The position numbers and the translations under genes were made by a program. Source: Actinomycetes bacterium (lineage in GTDB: Bacteria; Actinomycetota; Acidimicrobiia; Acidimicrobiales; JAMCPL01). Taken from it: a DNA stretch of 64,000 bases. The notes beneath the pieces are model-generated. The model was not told the DNA's origin and searched no databases. It saw nothing but the letters and a program-made list of their open reading frames with translations. Position 1 is the stretch's first letter, and every line of letters starts with the position of its first letter. Below, in pieces: positions 16,775 to 24,998 of the stretch. Location: the NCBI GenBank assembly GCA_021841005.1, contig JAKBVZ010000019.1, forward strand, positions 124,001 through 188,000. The letters run 5' to 3'.

Positions 16775-16859
16775 CCATGCTTGTCAAATCACGGGCTGCG
16801 GCATAGTGGCCGCAGCGGATCTAGAGTAGATTGTCTGGGGCGTAGCTATGCTTGTCAAA
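16755..16859 (+). mobile_element. Palindromic micro-element copy 1 (trpC/trpF junction)
   Basis: Two 34-bp direct repeats (16755-16788 and 16826-16859, one mismatch) flank a 37-bp insert. The insert holds a 32-bp core shared with copies at 27051 and 57567. The core contains arms GCTGCGGC and GCCGCAGC around loop ATAGTG. The direct repeats are local sequence: they span the end of trpC and the first codons of trpF. A decoy ORF (16777-16806, nine codons) starts on the first copy of the trpF start and stops in the hairpin loop. Confidence 0.85.
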
Positions 16860-17534
16860 ATCTGCGGTATCACCAATGAGTCTGATGCAATGCTCGCTGT
16901 CGGGCTTGGTGCTGGTGCCCTCGGGTTTGTATTTGCCCCATCCTCTCGCCAGATGGCTGTCAAAGCGGTGGCTAGGATAGTCGATAGGCTACCTCATGAC
17001 ATACTGACGGTAGGCGTTTTCAGGAACGAGGCACCGGCAAGGGTGGTGCAGATGGTGAATGAAGCGGGACTCAGGGCAGCCCAGCTGCACGGGGAAGAGA
17101 GCGTAGATGCTTGCAGGTATGTATCAGAGCGGGTGCCGGTGGTGTTGAAGGCGTTCCCTGCAGGTCACCCTGGCATTGCGCACTGGAGGAGCTACGGAGC
17201 TGATCTCGTGCTGATAGATTCGGGATCACCTGGCTCGGGATCCGTCTTTGACTGGAAACTTGCAGAGAGTGTTGTAGAACCCGATAGGATTGTCATTGCC
17301 GGCGGTCTCAATCCTTCAAATGTCACCATGGCAATCGAAAGGTTGAGGCCATTCGGGGTGGATGTATCCAGCGGGGTCGAAATAGCTCCCGGTCGCAAGG
17401 ATCCCCGCAAATTGCGCGACTTCCTGGTTGCCGTGCGAAATGCCGAAGCAGCATTAGGCTTGCCCGGCGAGGATGTCTCCAGCAGTGGCCGGTACCTGTA
17501 CGACTGGGCAGATGAAGAAGAGAATGATGATTGA
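16848..17534 (+). CDS. trpF: Phosphoribosylanthranilate isomerase
   Basis: Amadori rearrangement of phosphoribosylanthranilate to CdRP. The 228-residue barrel begins MLVKICGITNESDA (catalytic Cys in KICGIT), with LGFVFAPSSRQ, AAQLHGEES, VLIDSGSPGSGSVFDW and GGLNPSNV followed by GVDVSSGVE. Its start codon is the second of two copies made by the micro-element duplication; the first copy begins a nine-codon ORF ending 41 bases upstream. The last 25 residues are an acidic tail. Confidence 0.95.
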   Translation: MLVKICGITNESDAMLAVGLGAGALGFVFAPSSRQMAVKAVARIVDRLPHDILTVGVFRNEAPARVVQMVNEAGLRAAQLHGEESVDACRYVSERVPVVLKAFPAGHPGIAHWRSYGADLVLIDSGSPGSGSVFDWKLAESVVEPDRIVIAGGLNPSNVTMAIERLRPFGVDVSSGVEIAPGRKDPRKLRDFLVAVRNAEAALGLPGEDVSSSGRYLYDWADEEENDD

Positions 17535-17552
17535 AATGGCTGATTTCAACTT

Positions 17553-17716
17553 AGAGGCTCAGCGGATTGCAGGCGTGGATCAGGGAGGGGTTCATCCGGG
17601 CGAGCAGTGCAAGGCGGAGAAGGAAGGGCTAGCTTCCGTGCATGGACAACGACGACAACACAGCAATGCGAAGTCAGGGGGACGACGAGCCCGAGATGCC
17701 TATCCGCTGAGCCTCT
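17553..17716. repeat. 164-bp segment bounded by 15-bp perfect inverted repeats
   Basis: AGAGGCTCAGCGGAT (17553-17567) and its exact inverse (17702-17716) enclose about 134 bases in the trpF-trpB gap. The interior holds only a short low-complexity frame without family similarity. It could be a MITE-like insertion or a long-range RNA stem. No clear target duplication is visible. Confidence 0.6.
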
Positions 17717-17751
17717 TAATGTCCGGTTGTACGGGATGGATGTGAACTGAA

Positions 17752-18921
17752 ATGGTGATGGGAGATCCCGGCCCAGGCGGGAAGTATGGCGAGTATGGCG
17801 GCAGGTTTGTACCTGAGCCGTTGATGGCGGCCTGCATGGAGTTGGAGGAATCATTCCGTTCGGCTTGGGCGGATGAGACCTTTCGTGTCCAGCTCAACGC
17901 GATACTATCTGATTACGCCGGGCGTCCGACTCCTCTTACGGAGTGTAGGCGACTGTCCCAGAGAGTCGGGGTGAGGATACTGCTGAAGCGCGAAGATCTT
18001 GCTCATACCGGTTCCCACAAGATCAACAACGTTATTGGCCAGGCACTCTTGGCGGACCGCATGGGCAAGAAGAGGCTGGTGGCGGAGACCGGTGCTGGCC
18101 AGCATGGCGTTGCCACGGCGACTGCCGCAGCGCTGTTCGGTATGGAGTGCGTGGTATATATGGGTGAGCTGGACACAGTGCGCCAGGAACTGAACGTATT
18201 TCGCATGGAACTTCTGGGTGCGGAAGTAAGGCCGGTGAAGAGCGGCAGCCGGACGCTCAAGGATGCTGTCAATGAAGCATTGAGGGACTGGGTGTCCACC
18301 TGCGAGACGACTCATTACTGTCTCGGTTCGGTCATGGGCCCGCATCCCTATCCTTGGATGGTAAGGGAGTTCCAAAGCATCGTCGGCGAGGAGTCTCGCG
18401 AGCAATGCCGGCAGTTGCTCCATGGCCTGGATCCCGATTGGGTGGTGGCCTGTGTTGGCGGTGGTTCCAATGCGGCAGGTACCTTTGCCGGGTTCATCTC
18501 CACCACCGCCAATCTCGTGGGCGTCGAAGCGGCCGGCGGCGCCGCCATTAGCAACGGAGCACCTGGAGTTCTTCACGGCATGATGTCCAACCTGCTCCAA
18601 GACGATACCGGGCAGGTGCTGGAGGCACGATCCATCTCTGCCGGGCTGGACTATCCTGGTATCGGTCCCGAGCATGCATACCTGGCTTCGCTTGGAAGGG
18701 CACGGTACGAGACCGCCGGCGACGGCGAGGTGCTTGAAGCGTTCAAGTTGCTGGCACAGATGGAAGGAATCATACCGGCGCTCGAATCAGCCCACGCTAT
18801 TGCCTGGGTGTCGCGAGAGGCCGGCAAGACCATTCCCTTCGGTTCCACCGTCATGGTCACACTGTCGGGCAGGGGGGACAAGGATGTGGCCCAAGTGAAG
18901 GATCTTTTGCGTGGTGGCTGA
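17752..18921 (+). CDS. trpB: Tryptophan synthase beta chain
   Basis: PLP enzyme joining indole and serine to tryptophan. The PLP lysine is K90 in HTGSHKINN; the phosphate-binding loop is [10 protein letters not shown] and the C-terminal SGRGDKD is intact. [14 protein letters not shown] at the N terminus is typical of TrpB1, the form that works with TrpA. ATG 17752 is followed by a second in-frame ATG at 17758. A 217-base gap separates it from trpF, containing the inverted-repeat segment; trpA overlaps its 3' end. Confidence 0.97.
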   Translation: MVMGDPGPGGKYGEYGGRFVPEPLMAACMELEESFRSAWADETFRVQLNAILSDYAGRPTPLTECRRLSQRVGVRILLKREDLAHTGSHKINNVIGQALLADRMGKKRLVAETGAGQHGVATATAAALFGMECVVYMGELDTVRQELNVFRMELLGAEVRPVKSGSRTLKDAVNEALRDWVSTCETTHYCLGSVMGPHPYPWMVREFQSIVGEESREQCRQLLHGLDPDWVVACVGGGSNAAGTFAGFISTTANLVGVEAAGGAAISNGAPGVLHGMMSNLLQDDTGQVLEARSISAGLDYPGIGPEHAYLASLGRARYETAGDGEVLEAFKLLAQMEGIIPALESAHAIAWVSREAGKTIPFGSTVMVTLSGRGDKDVAQVKDLLRGG

Positions 18922-19777
18922 TTTAGCTGCAAGCTTTCCAGCCCGCTCATCCCCGGCAAAGTTATCATCCGCGGATATATTTACAGCCAGATCGGCTTAT
19001 GATCCAGGAACAATCGAGACACATCTGTGTTCTCGGCGCGATGAGGGGAAGAAAAGCCTGTGCTGTTACCTGATGGGCGGTATGTCACGTGACTGGTTGG
19101 ACATATTGCAGGCAATTTCACATGGTGGCGCCAACATCATCGAGGTGGGCATACCTTTTTCAGACCCCATGATAGACGGGCCGGTTATCCAGGCTGCATC
19201 GAGGATGGCTCTGGATGCAGGGGCTACTCCGGCCACGGTATTGGACGAGATCAGCCATGTCGAAGCAGGTGTTCCACTGGTTGCAATGACATATTACAAC
19301 CTGTTGCTGAAGGGTGGCCTTTCCCGTATGGCCAAACATATGTCGCGAGCGCGTATATCGGGATCCATCATCCCAGACCTGCCTCCAGAAGAGTCGGGAC
19401 CCTGGATACGCGAGGCCGACGGATCTGGAATCGAGAATGTAATGCTGGTGGCCCCTACTACGCCTGTCGACCGGGCGAGGCGTATCTGCGAGAGCACGCG
19501 TGGATTCGTCTACTGCGTCGGCACCATGGGTGTCACGGGGGAGCGCGATTCATTGGCGCGCACAGCCAGAGAGGTGGTGGCCAAGGTCATGTCCGTAACC
19601 GACAAGCCGGCTCTCGTAGGGATAGGGGTGTCTACGCCTGCTCAGGCTGCTGGTGCCTGCTCTGTTGCAGATGGTGTGATAGTTGGATCGGCCATAGTAC
19701 GCAGGGTAATGGAGGGATCCGGCGCTAGTGGAGTGGAGAAGTTCGTCAGGTCGCTGAGAGATGCGATAGACTCTTGA
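18911..19777 (+). CDS. trpA: Tryptophan synthase alpha chain
   Basis: Cleaves indole-3-glycerol phosphate to indole, channelled to TrpB. The catalytic Glu and Asp are in [19 protein letters not shown], and [15 protein letters not shown] and GVSTPAQA motifs are present. The first 45 residues are longer than usual and of low similarity, and the normal PYLTAGDP entry is replaced by [12 protein letters not shown], an unusual variation of a conserved region. GTG 18911 (or GTG 18914) overlaps the trpB stop. Confidence 0.93.
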   Translation: MVADLAASFPARSSPAKLSSADIFTARSAYDPGTIETHLCSRRDEGKKSLCCYLMGGMSRDWLDILQAISHGGANIIEVGIPFSDPMIDGPVIQAASRMALDAGATPATVLDEISHVEAGVPLVAMTYYNLLLKGGLSRMAKHMSRARISGSIIPDLPPEESGPWIREADGSGIENVMLVAPTTPVDRARRICESTRGFVYCVGTMGVTGERDSLARTAREVVAKVMSVTDKPALVGIGVSTPAQAAGACSVADGVIVGSAIVRRVMEGSGASGVEKFVRSLRDAIDS

Positions 19778-19801
19778 AATATAGGACGGATAGGAGCGAT
19801 A

Positions 19802-20452
19802 TTGGGAACTAGGGTATTTTTACTCGATGATCACGAGGTCGTCAGGCGTGGGCTACGTGACCTTATCGAGGCTGACGAAGATATGGAGGTGGTGGGCGAG
19901 GCTGCAACTGCGCAGGATGCACTTGCTCGTATTCCGGTTGTCGCACCGGATGTTGCAGTTCTCGATGTGCGGCTTCCAGACGGGAGCGGGGTGGAGGTGT
20001 GTCGTGAAGTCAGGAGTCAGATGCCAAATATCTATTGCCTGATGCTGACATCATTTAGTGACGACGATGCCCTGTTTGCCTCCATTATGGCGGGAGCAAG
20101 CGGATACTTGCTGAAACAGATCAAGGGAACGGAGCTGGTCCAAGCTCTCAAGCGAGTGGCCAACGGTGAATCGTTGCTGGACCCATCGCTAATCAAGCAG
20201 CTCATGCAGAAAATCCGTAACGAGTCCGATATCGACGAGAGAGTGGCACGGCTAACCATGCAGGAGCGGACCATATTGGGGCTCATCGCTGAGGGAAAGA
20301 CCAACCGCCAGATTGCGGCCGAGATGTTTCTCGCGGAGAAGACCGTGAAGAATTACGTATCCAATATGCTGTCCAAGATGGGATTTTCCCGCCGTACCGA
20401 GGCCGCCGTGTATGCTATCCAGAATATGAACAAGTCGATTGACAGGCCTTGA
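19802..20452 (+). CDS. NarL/FixJ-family response regulator (DevR/DosR-like)
   Basis: A 216-residue DNA-binding response regulator. The receiver has the acidic pair DDH near the N terminus, the phosphoacceptor Asp in VAVLDVRLPDG and Lys in YLLKQIKG. The C-terminal LuxR-type HTH runs LTMQERTILGLIAEGKTNRQ then IAAEMFLAEKTVKNYVSNML. The end (GFSRRTEAAVYA) resembles DevR/DosR. Start is TTG 19802 after AGGAG. No histidine kinase is adjacent; it lies 24 bases downstream of trpA and may be co-transcribed. Confidence 0.9.
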   Translation: MGTRVFLLDDHEVVRRGLRDLIEADEDMEVVGEAATAQDALARIPVVAPDVAVLDVRLPDGSGVEVCREVRSQMPNIYCLMLTSFSDDDALFASIMAGASGYLLKQIKGTELVQALKRVANGESLLDPSLIKQLMQKIRNESDIDERVARLTMQERTILGLIAEGKTNRQIAAEMFLAEKTVKNYVSNMLSKMGFSRRTEAAVYAIQNMNKSIDRP

Positions 20453-20472
20453 CGCACGCTAGTGCAGCGCTT

Positions 20473-20494
20473 CATGGGTTACATGGGTTACATG
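20473..20494 (+). repeat. 9-bp tandem repeat
   Basis: CATGGGTTA twice followed by a partial third CATG, in the gap between the response regulator and rpmB. Confidence 0.85.
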
Positions 20495-20585
20495 ACACTA
20501 CCAGCTGGTTGGGGTCGCCAACTGCCGACGAATAAGCGCTCAGACATAAGCGTTTGTGAGATGTTCCGCCAATCTCCACCGCATG

Positions 20586-20601
20586 GTTGTACAAGTACAA
20601 C
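20586..20601. repeat. 16-bp dyad (7-bp arms)
   Basis: GTTGTAC and GTACAAC separated by AA, in the convergent gap downstream of the response regulator and rpmB. Possible operator or RNA hairpin; no T-run follows. Confidence 0.5.
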
Positions 20602-20628
20602 AACCCTCGCCCGGGTGGCGGCTCGATA

Positions 20629-20838
20629 CTATGTTGCGATAGACCTGAAAGCAGGCTTCTGAATCTTGCCGGCCTTCAGGCACGATGTGCATACATGGAT
20701 GCGCTTAGGTGTCCCGTCTACCAGTGCCCTTACGCGCTGGATGTTGGGATTCCACCTTCGCTTCGTACGCCGGTGGGAATGGCTCAGCGACATCCCCATA
20801 GACGGATGCTTGCCGCATATGTCGCATACTGACCGCAT
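20629..20838 (-). CDS. rpmB: Large ribosomal subunit protein bL28, zinc-binding form
   Basis: A 69-residue ribosomal protein starting MRSVCDICGKHPSMG, with SLSHSHRRTKRRWNPNIQRV typical of bL28. Two CxxC pairs (C5/C8 and C50/C53) mark the zinc-binding C+ variant. A ribosome binding site (AAAGGAG) lies about 12 bases before ATG. It is transcribed alone, divergent from fakA; the 105-base gap between holds promoter sequences. In many actinobacteria bL28 sits next to the DhaL/FakA-type gene and recG in the same orientation. Confidence 0.95.
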   Translation of the reverse strand: MRSVCDICGKHPSMGMSLSHSHRRTKRRWNPNIQRVRALVDGTPKRIHVCTSCLKAGKIQKPAFRSIAT

Positions 20839-20854
20839 GTTTCAGATGGCTCCT

Positions 20855-20884
20855 TTGAGTGTGACTATCAATTATGGCTATTAT
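20855..20884 (+). promoter_or_regulatory. Promoter candidate for fakA
   Basis: TTGAGT (20855-20860), an 18-base spacer and TATTAT (20879-20884), about 60 bases before the fakA ATG in the gap between divergent rpmB and fakA. Confidence 0.45.
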
Positions 20885-20943
20885 GGCATGGGTGGACACA
20901 ATGCGCACCACCAGTGCTCGATTACAGGTTATCATGCTTTTGG

Positions 20944-22683
20944 ATGACTACAAAACGCTACCTGACGCCCAGCGACCTCATTGAAGTGATCAGCTCGTTT
21001 CACGAGTTGCTGCGTACTCATGAGGAGATTATCAATAGATTGAACGTTTACCCTGTTCCCGATGGTGATACCGGTACCAACATGTCGCTCACCCTTGAAT
21101 CGGTACTTGGTGAGTTGGCATCTGCTGGCTTGCAGCCTGGCGGGTCCGAGCCAAGCATGGAGTCGGTATGCCAGGCCGTGGCGCGCGGGTCGTTAATGGG
21201 TGCTCGGGGCAATTCCGGGGTAATCCTTTCTCAACTATTGAGAGGTTTTACCAGCGTTGTCAAAGGTCTTTCGGAGTTGGATGGAGTGCAAATCACCGAG
21301 GCACTCGAAGTTGCAGACGTTACCGCGAGGGAAGCAGTACTGAAACCCGTGGAAGGCACTGTATTGACTGTTGCTCGTGCGGCGGCAGAAGGCGCCAGGC
21401 GAGTCGTGGACAGCTGGGATAGCATGCAAGAGCACGATGTGATTAGCCTACTTGGTGCTGTCGTCGATTCCGCTCACGATGCAGCCCGAGAAACGCTGGA
21501 GCGCACTCCCGAGATGCTGCCGGTGCTGGCTGAAGCAGGAGTGGTGGATGCGGGAGGGCGCGGTTACCTGCTGTTCTTCGATGCCCTAGGCCATGTGGTC
21601 GCCGGCAAGCCGCTACCCAGCCCGCCGTCATTCAGCGTGTCCGTACGGCATCTCGCATCTTATGCAGCAATTGGAGAGTCTGGCGAGGTGAATGGATTTG
21701 CGCCAGCATCCGGACATCCGCAACTCAGCATCCGCTATGAGGTCATGCACCTCCTGGAGGCTCCGGACTTGTCGATACCGGCGCTGAAAGAGGCATGGGA
21801 GGGGATAGGTGACTCTATCGTCGTAGTAGGTGGGGATGGACTGTGGAACTGCCACATCCACACCAATGATGTAGGAGGCGCTATAGAGGCTGCGCTGGAT
21901 GTTGGCAGGCCAAAGAATATTCGAGTGACCGATCTGGCCGAGCAGGTGGTGGAGGAAAGATGGGTTCGTGAGGTCGAAGCCGCATCCGCATCCGCAGCCC
22001 CGGTGGAGAATCTTGTCGCGCCTGCGGTTACATCAGTGGTGGCCGTCGTCAATGGTGAAGGTATAAGTAGGATATTCAGATCCCTTGGTGTGCATCATCA
22101 CGTTGCCGGTGGGCAGTCCATGAATCCTTCGGTTGCAGAGATGCTTGCGGTGGTCGATGAAGTTCCTTCCCCGGAAGTGATCATCCTACCCAACAATGAC
22201 AACATACTTCCAGTTGCATTCCAAGTTGCCGAACTCTCCACCAAGGCCGTGGAGGTCGTTCCGACCAGCGGAAGCATAGAGGGGTTTGCGGCTCTCCTGG
22301 AATACGATCCGCAGGCAGGCGCCAAGGAAAATGTGAGGGCCATGGCATCCTCTGCACGCAGGGTTTTCACTGGCGAGGTGACGATGGCTGTGAGGGAGGC
22401 GGAAGGTCCGGACGGACCCATCAAGCGAGGTGATTGGCTGGCGCTCACGAGAGAGGGCATAGCCTTTTCAGGTGACTCGATTTATGGAGTTGCCATGAGG
22501 CTTGTGGCGGAACTCTTGGAAGAGCACGGAGGGGAACTGGTCACCCTAATAGAAGGGGAGGGGGCTGGTCCGGCTATTACCAGGCAGTTGAGTGAATGGC
22601 TGGCAGAGAATTACCCGGGAGTGGGACTTGAGATCCATGATGGCGGGCAACCCCTGTATCCGTATCTCATCGGGGTGGAGTAG
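20944..22683 (+). CDS. fakA: DhaL/YloV-type fatty acid kinase subunit
   Basis: The FakA-family kinase uses ATP to phosphorylate fatty acids presented by a FakB binding protein. The N-terminal DhaL domain has NVYPVPDGDTGTNM at 34-47 and ARGSLMGARGNSGVILSQ, both nucleotide/metal-binding segments. A middle region and C-terminal FakA domain follow (DGLWNCHIHTND, LPNNDNI, VVPTSGSIEG). At 579 residues it is full length. ATG 20944 is chosen over 20914. The recG gene follows directly, an order shared with many Gram-positive genomes. No fakB is in the window. Confidence 0.9.
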   Translation: MTTKRYLTPSDLIEVISSFHELLRTHEEIINRLNVYPVPDGDTGTNMSLTLESVLGELASAGLQPGGSEPSMESVCQAVARGSLMGARGNSGVILSQLLRGFTSVVKGLSELDGVQITEALEVADVTAREAVLKPVEGTVLTVARAAAEGARRVVDSWDSMQEHDVISLLGAVVDSAHDAARETLERTPEMLPVLAEAGVVDAGGRGYLLFFDALGHVVAGKPLPSPPSFSVSVRHLASYAAIGESGEVNGFAPASGHPQLSIRYEVMHLLEAPDLSIPALKEAWEGIGDSIVVVGGDGLWNCHIHTNDVGGAIEAALDVGRPKNIRVTDLAEQVVEERWVREVEAASASAAPVENLVAPAVTSVVAVVNGEGISRIFRSLGVHHHVAGGQSMNPSVAEMLAVVDEVPSPEVIILPNNDNILPVAFQVAELSTKAVEVVPTSGSIEGFAALLEYDPQAGAKENVRAMASSARRVFTGEVTMAVREAEGPDGPIKRGDWLALTREGIAFSGDSIYGVAMRLVAELLEEHGGELVTLIEGEGAGPAITRQLSEWLAENYPGVGLEIHDGGQPLYPYLIGVE

Positions 22684-22708
22684 ATACTTCAGTGAGTGGA
22701 CGGCGGCA

Positions 22709-24979
22709 ATGAAGTCTCTCATGCTGCTCGCTAGAACGCCCATTGCAGTGCTGAATGGTGTAGGTGACAAGTATTCAGCTTCGCTGGCATCGGTTGGTAT
22801 AGAAAGCGTTCTCGATTTGTTGACATGCTACCCGTACCGGTACGAGGACCGGCGAAGAGTTTCTGAGGTGGCTGCGCTATCTCCAGGAGATTCATCCTGG
22901 ATTCATGGGCGTATCACAGAGATCAAGGGATACCGGTCTCGCAGGGGCAGGGCAGTGGTGGAGGCCCGCGTAGAGGATGCAACCGGGACGATGCAGGTCG
23001 TCTTCTTCAACCAGCCATGGCGGGCAAGGCAGCTGCATGCAGGCGAAAAGGTATGGCTGTTCGGAGATGTCACCAGCAACAAGTACTCGAAGTCGGCGGA
23101 GATGGTAAATCCTACGGTCGATACTGGCGACCGGCCAGCTCAGGCGGGGCTGGTTCCCGTCTATCCAGCCTCCGAAAAGGCATCAATTACCAGTCCGGAC
23201 ATAATGAGGTTCCTCGATGAAGCCCTAGCGCGTGCGGGCGAGTTGGCAGATCCGCTGAGTGCGTCGCAACTGGAAAAGCTGAACATGATAGGCAGGACAA
23301 GCGCTTTTTGGTTGATACATAGGCCGGGTAGCCCTAGGGATATCGCAGCCGCCCGGAAGCGGTTGGCTTTCGATGAGCTCCTGTGGTTGCAGGTGCATCT
23401 TGTGGCAATGGAGATAAGACGCAGGAAATCATCGGCTGGAATACGGCACGATATTTCCGGGATAGGAGGCCTGAGCGCACCTAGAGGTGATGGCGGCAAC
23501 GGCGACACCGTGAGTGATGGCGGTGATGGCCGGAGAAGCCGGAACAGGAATAGATATGCTGGTGGTGCAGGTGCTGGTGCTGGTACCAGTGGCGGCGGCA
23601 GTTGCTTACTGAACGAGTTCTTCCGGTCCTTGCCTTTCGCACTGACTGGATCGCAGGTGAAAGCCATCGAGGAGATAGCTGCGGACATGGCAAGTCCATT
23701 GCCGATGCACAGGCTCCTGCAAGGTGATGTCGGTTCGGGTAAGACCATTGTCGCAGTCGCTGCGCTTCTCATCGGCGTGCAGGGCGGATACCAGTCGGCG
23801 CTTATGGCACCTACTGAGGTACTGGCAGAGCAGCACCTATTTTCGTTGCAGAAACTTGTGGACGGCCTCCATGTAGCCGATGATTCTGCGATAGGTGGGA
23901 TACGACCGATTGAGGTACAACTTCTCACCGGTCGCGTACCGGGGTCCGCGCGGAGCGATATTATCCGGCGCATAAGTGGCGGGTACACCGACATAGTGGT
24001 CGGTACGCACGCCTTACTCAGCGAGACGGTGAGCTTTCACAATCTGGGCGTGGTCGTAGTGGATGAGCAGCACAGATTTGGAGTGGAGCAGAGGTTGTCC
24101 ATAAGAGAGAAAGGCGGTAATCCCGCTGGGCACGATCCTGATGTGCTGGTTATGACGGCCACTCCTATACCCCGTACGGCGGCGCTTGCCGTGTTTGGCG
24201 ATCTGGACCATACCGAGCTTTCCGAGATGCCTGAAGGTCGGTTTCCGGTGAAAACCATCTGGGTGAAGAGCCCGCTGCAGGAGGCCAAGGTGTGGGAAGC
24301 CATACGATCCGAGGTCGGCGCCGGTCATAAGGCATACATCGTATGTCCGCTCATAGAAGACAACGAGCGGCAGGCCGGCGTGTCAGCGACCCATGAGATG
24401 GAAAGGCTGGCGAATGGTCCGCTGGCTGGACTCGCAGTAGGGCTTATGCACGGAGCGTTGCCTGCATCGCAGAAAGCCGAGACGATGGAGAAATTCCGTA
24501 CCGGCAAGATTCAGGTACTGGTATCCACCACCGTGGTGGAAGTTGGCGTGGATATACCTGATGCTACCGTCATGGTCATCGAGGGCGCGGACAGGTTTGG
24601 ACTTGCTCAACTCCATCAGTTGCGTGGGCGGGTCGGGCGTTCCAACCTTCCATCATGGTGTTACCTGCTGGGCGAGCCCGTCACCAAGGACGGCATCAGG
24701 AGATTGGAGGCGATTGCCACCACTGACGATGGATTCGAACTCTCCGAAATAGACATGGATATTCGCGGTGAAGGAGCGGTACTGGGGACGCGGCAGGCAG
24801 GGCGAAGTGGCTTCAAGCTGGCCACATTGAGACGGGTGGACGCGAGAGAGGTGGAGCGGGCGCGGGACCTCGCCATGGATCTGGTTGGACATGATCCGGA
24901 GCTTTTGTCGAATCCGCTGTTACATGACGAGGTGGCAATGTTTATTGCTGAAGCCGGTCATTACCTGGTGAGCGGGTGA
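22709..24979 (+). CDS. recG: ATP-dependent DNA helicase RecG
   Basis: Branch-migrating helicase that rescues stalled forks. A wedge/OB domain fills the first 200 residues; Walker A is GDVGSGKT (339-346), motif II is VVVDEQHRFGVEQR, and motifs MTATPIPRT and RGRVGRS follow. Residues about 250-299 are a Gly/Asp/Arg-rich low-complexity insertion not usual in the family. ATG 22709 is 25 bases after the fakA stop; the open frame upstream overlaps fakA and lacks similarity. Confidence 0.95.
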   Translation: MKSLMLLARTPIAVLNGVGDKYSASLASVGIESVLDLLTCYPYRYEDRRRVSEVAALSPGDSSWIHGRITEIKGYRSRRGRAVVEARVEDATGTMQVVFFNQPWRARQLHAGEKVWLFGDVTSNKYSKSAEMVNPTVDTGDRPAQAGLVPVYPASEKASITSPDIMRFLDEALARAGELADPLSASQLEKLNMIGRTSAFWLIHRPGSPRDIAAARKRLAFDELLWLQVHLVAMEIRRRKSSAGIRHDISGIGGLSAPRGDGGNGDTVSDGGDGRRSRNRNRYAGGAGAGAGTSGGGSCLLNEFFRSLPFALTGSQVKAIEEIAADMASPLPMHRLLQGDVGSGKTIVAVAALLIGVQGGYQSALMAPTEVLAEQHLFSLQKLVDGLHVADDSAIGGIRPIEVQLLTGRVPGSARSDIIRRISGGYTDIVVGTHALLSETVSFHNLGVVVVDEQHRFGVEQRLSIREKGGNPAGHDPDVLVMTATPIPRTAALAVFGDLDHTELSEMPEGRFPVKTIWVKSPLQEAKVWEAIRSEVGAGHKAYIVCPLIEDNERQAGVSATHEMERLANGPLAGLAVGLMHGALPASQKAETMEKFRTGKIQVLVSTTVVEVGVDIPDATVMVIEGADRFGLAQLHQLRGRVGRSNLPSWCYLLGEPVTKDGIRRLEAIATTDDGFELSEIDMDIRGEGAVLGTRQAGRSGFKLATLRRVDAREVERARDLAMDLVGHDPELLSNPLLHDEVAMFIAEAGHYLVSG

Positions 24980-24998
24980 CCTACCAGGAGCAGTACAG

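Noticed and set aside
16755-16859. Reading the 34-bp repeats as a minimal CRISPR array
   Set aside because: The repeats differ completely among the three loci while the middle is conserved, there are only two copies each and no cas genes in the window.
17473-17745. 90-residue open frame between trpF and trpB
   Set aside because: It overlaps trpF, lacks a ribosome binding site and consists mostly of the inverted-repeat segment with low-complexity translation.
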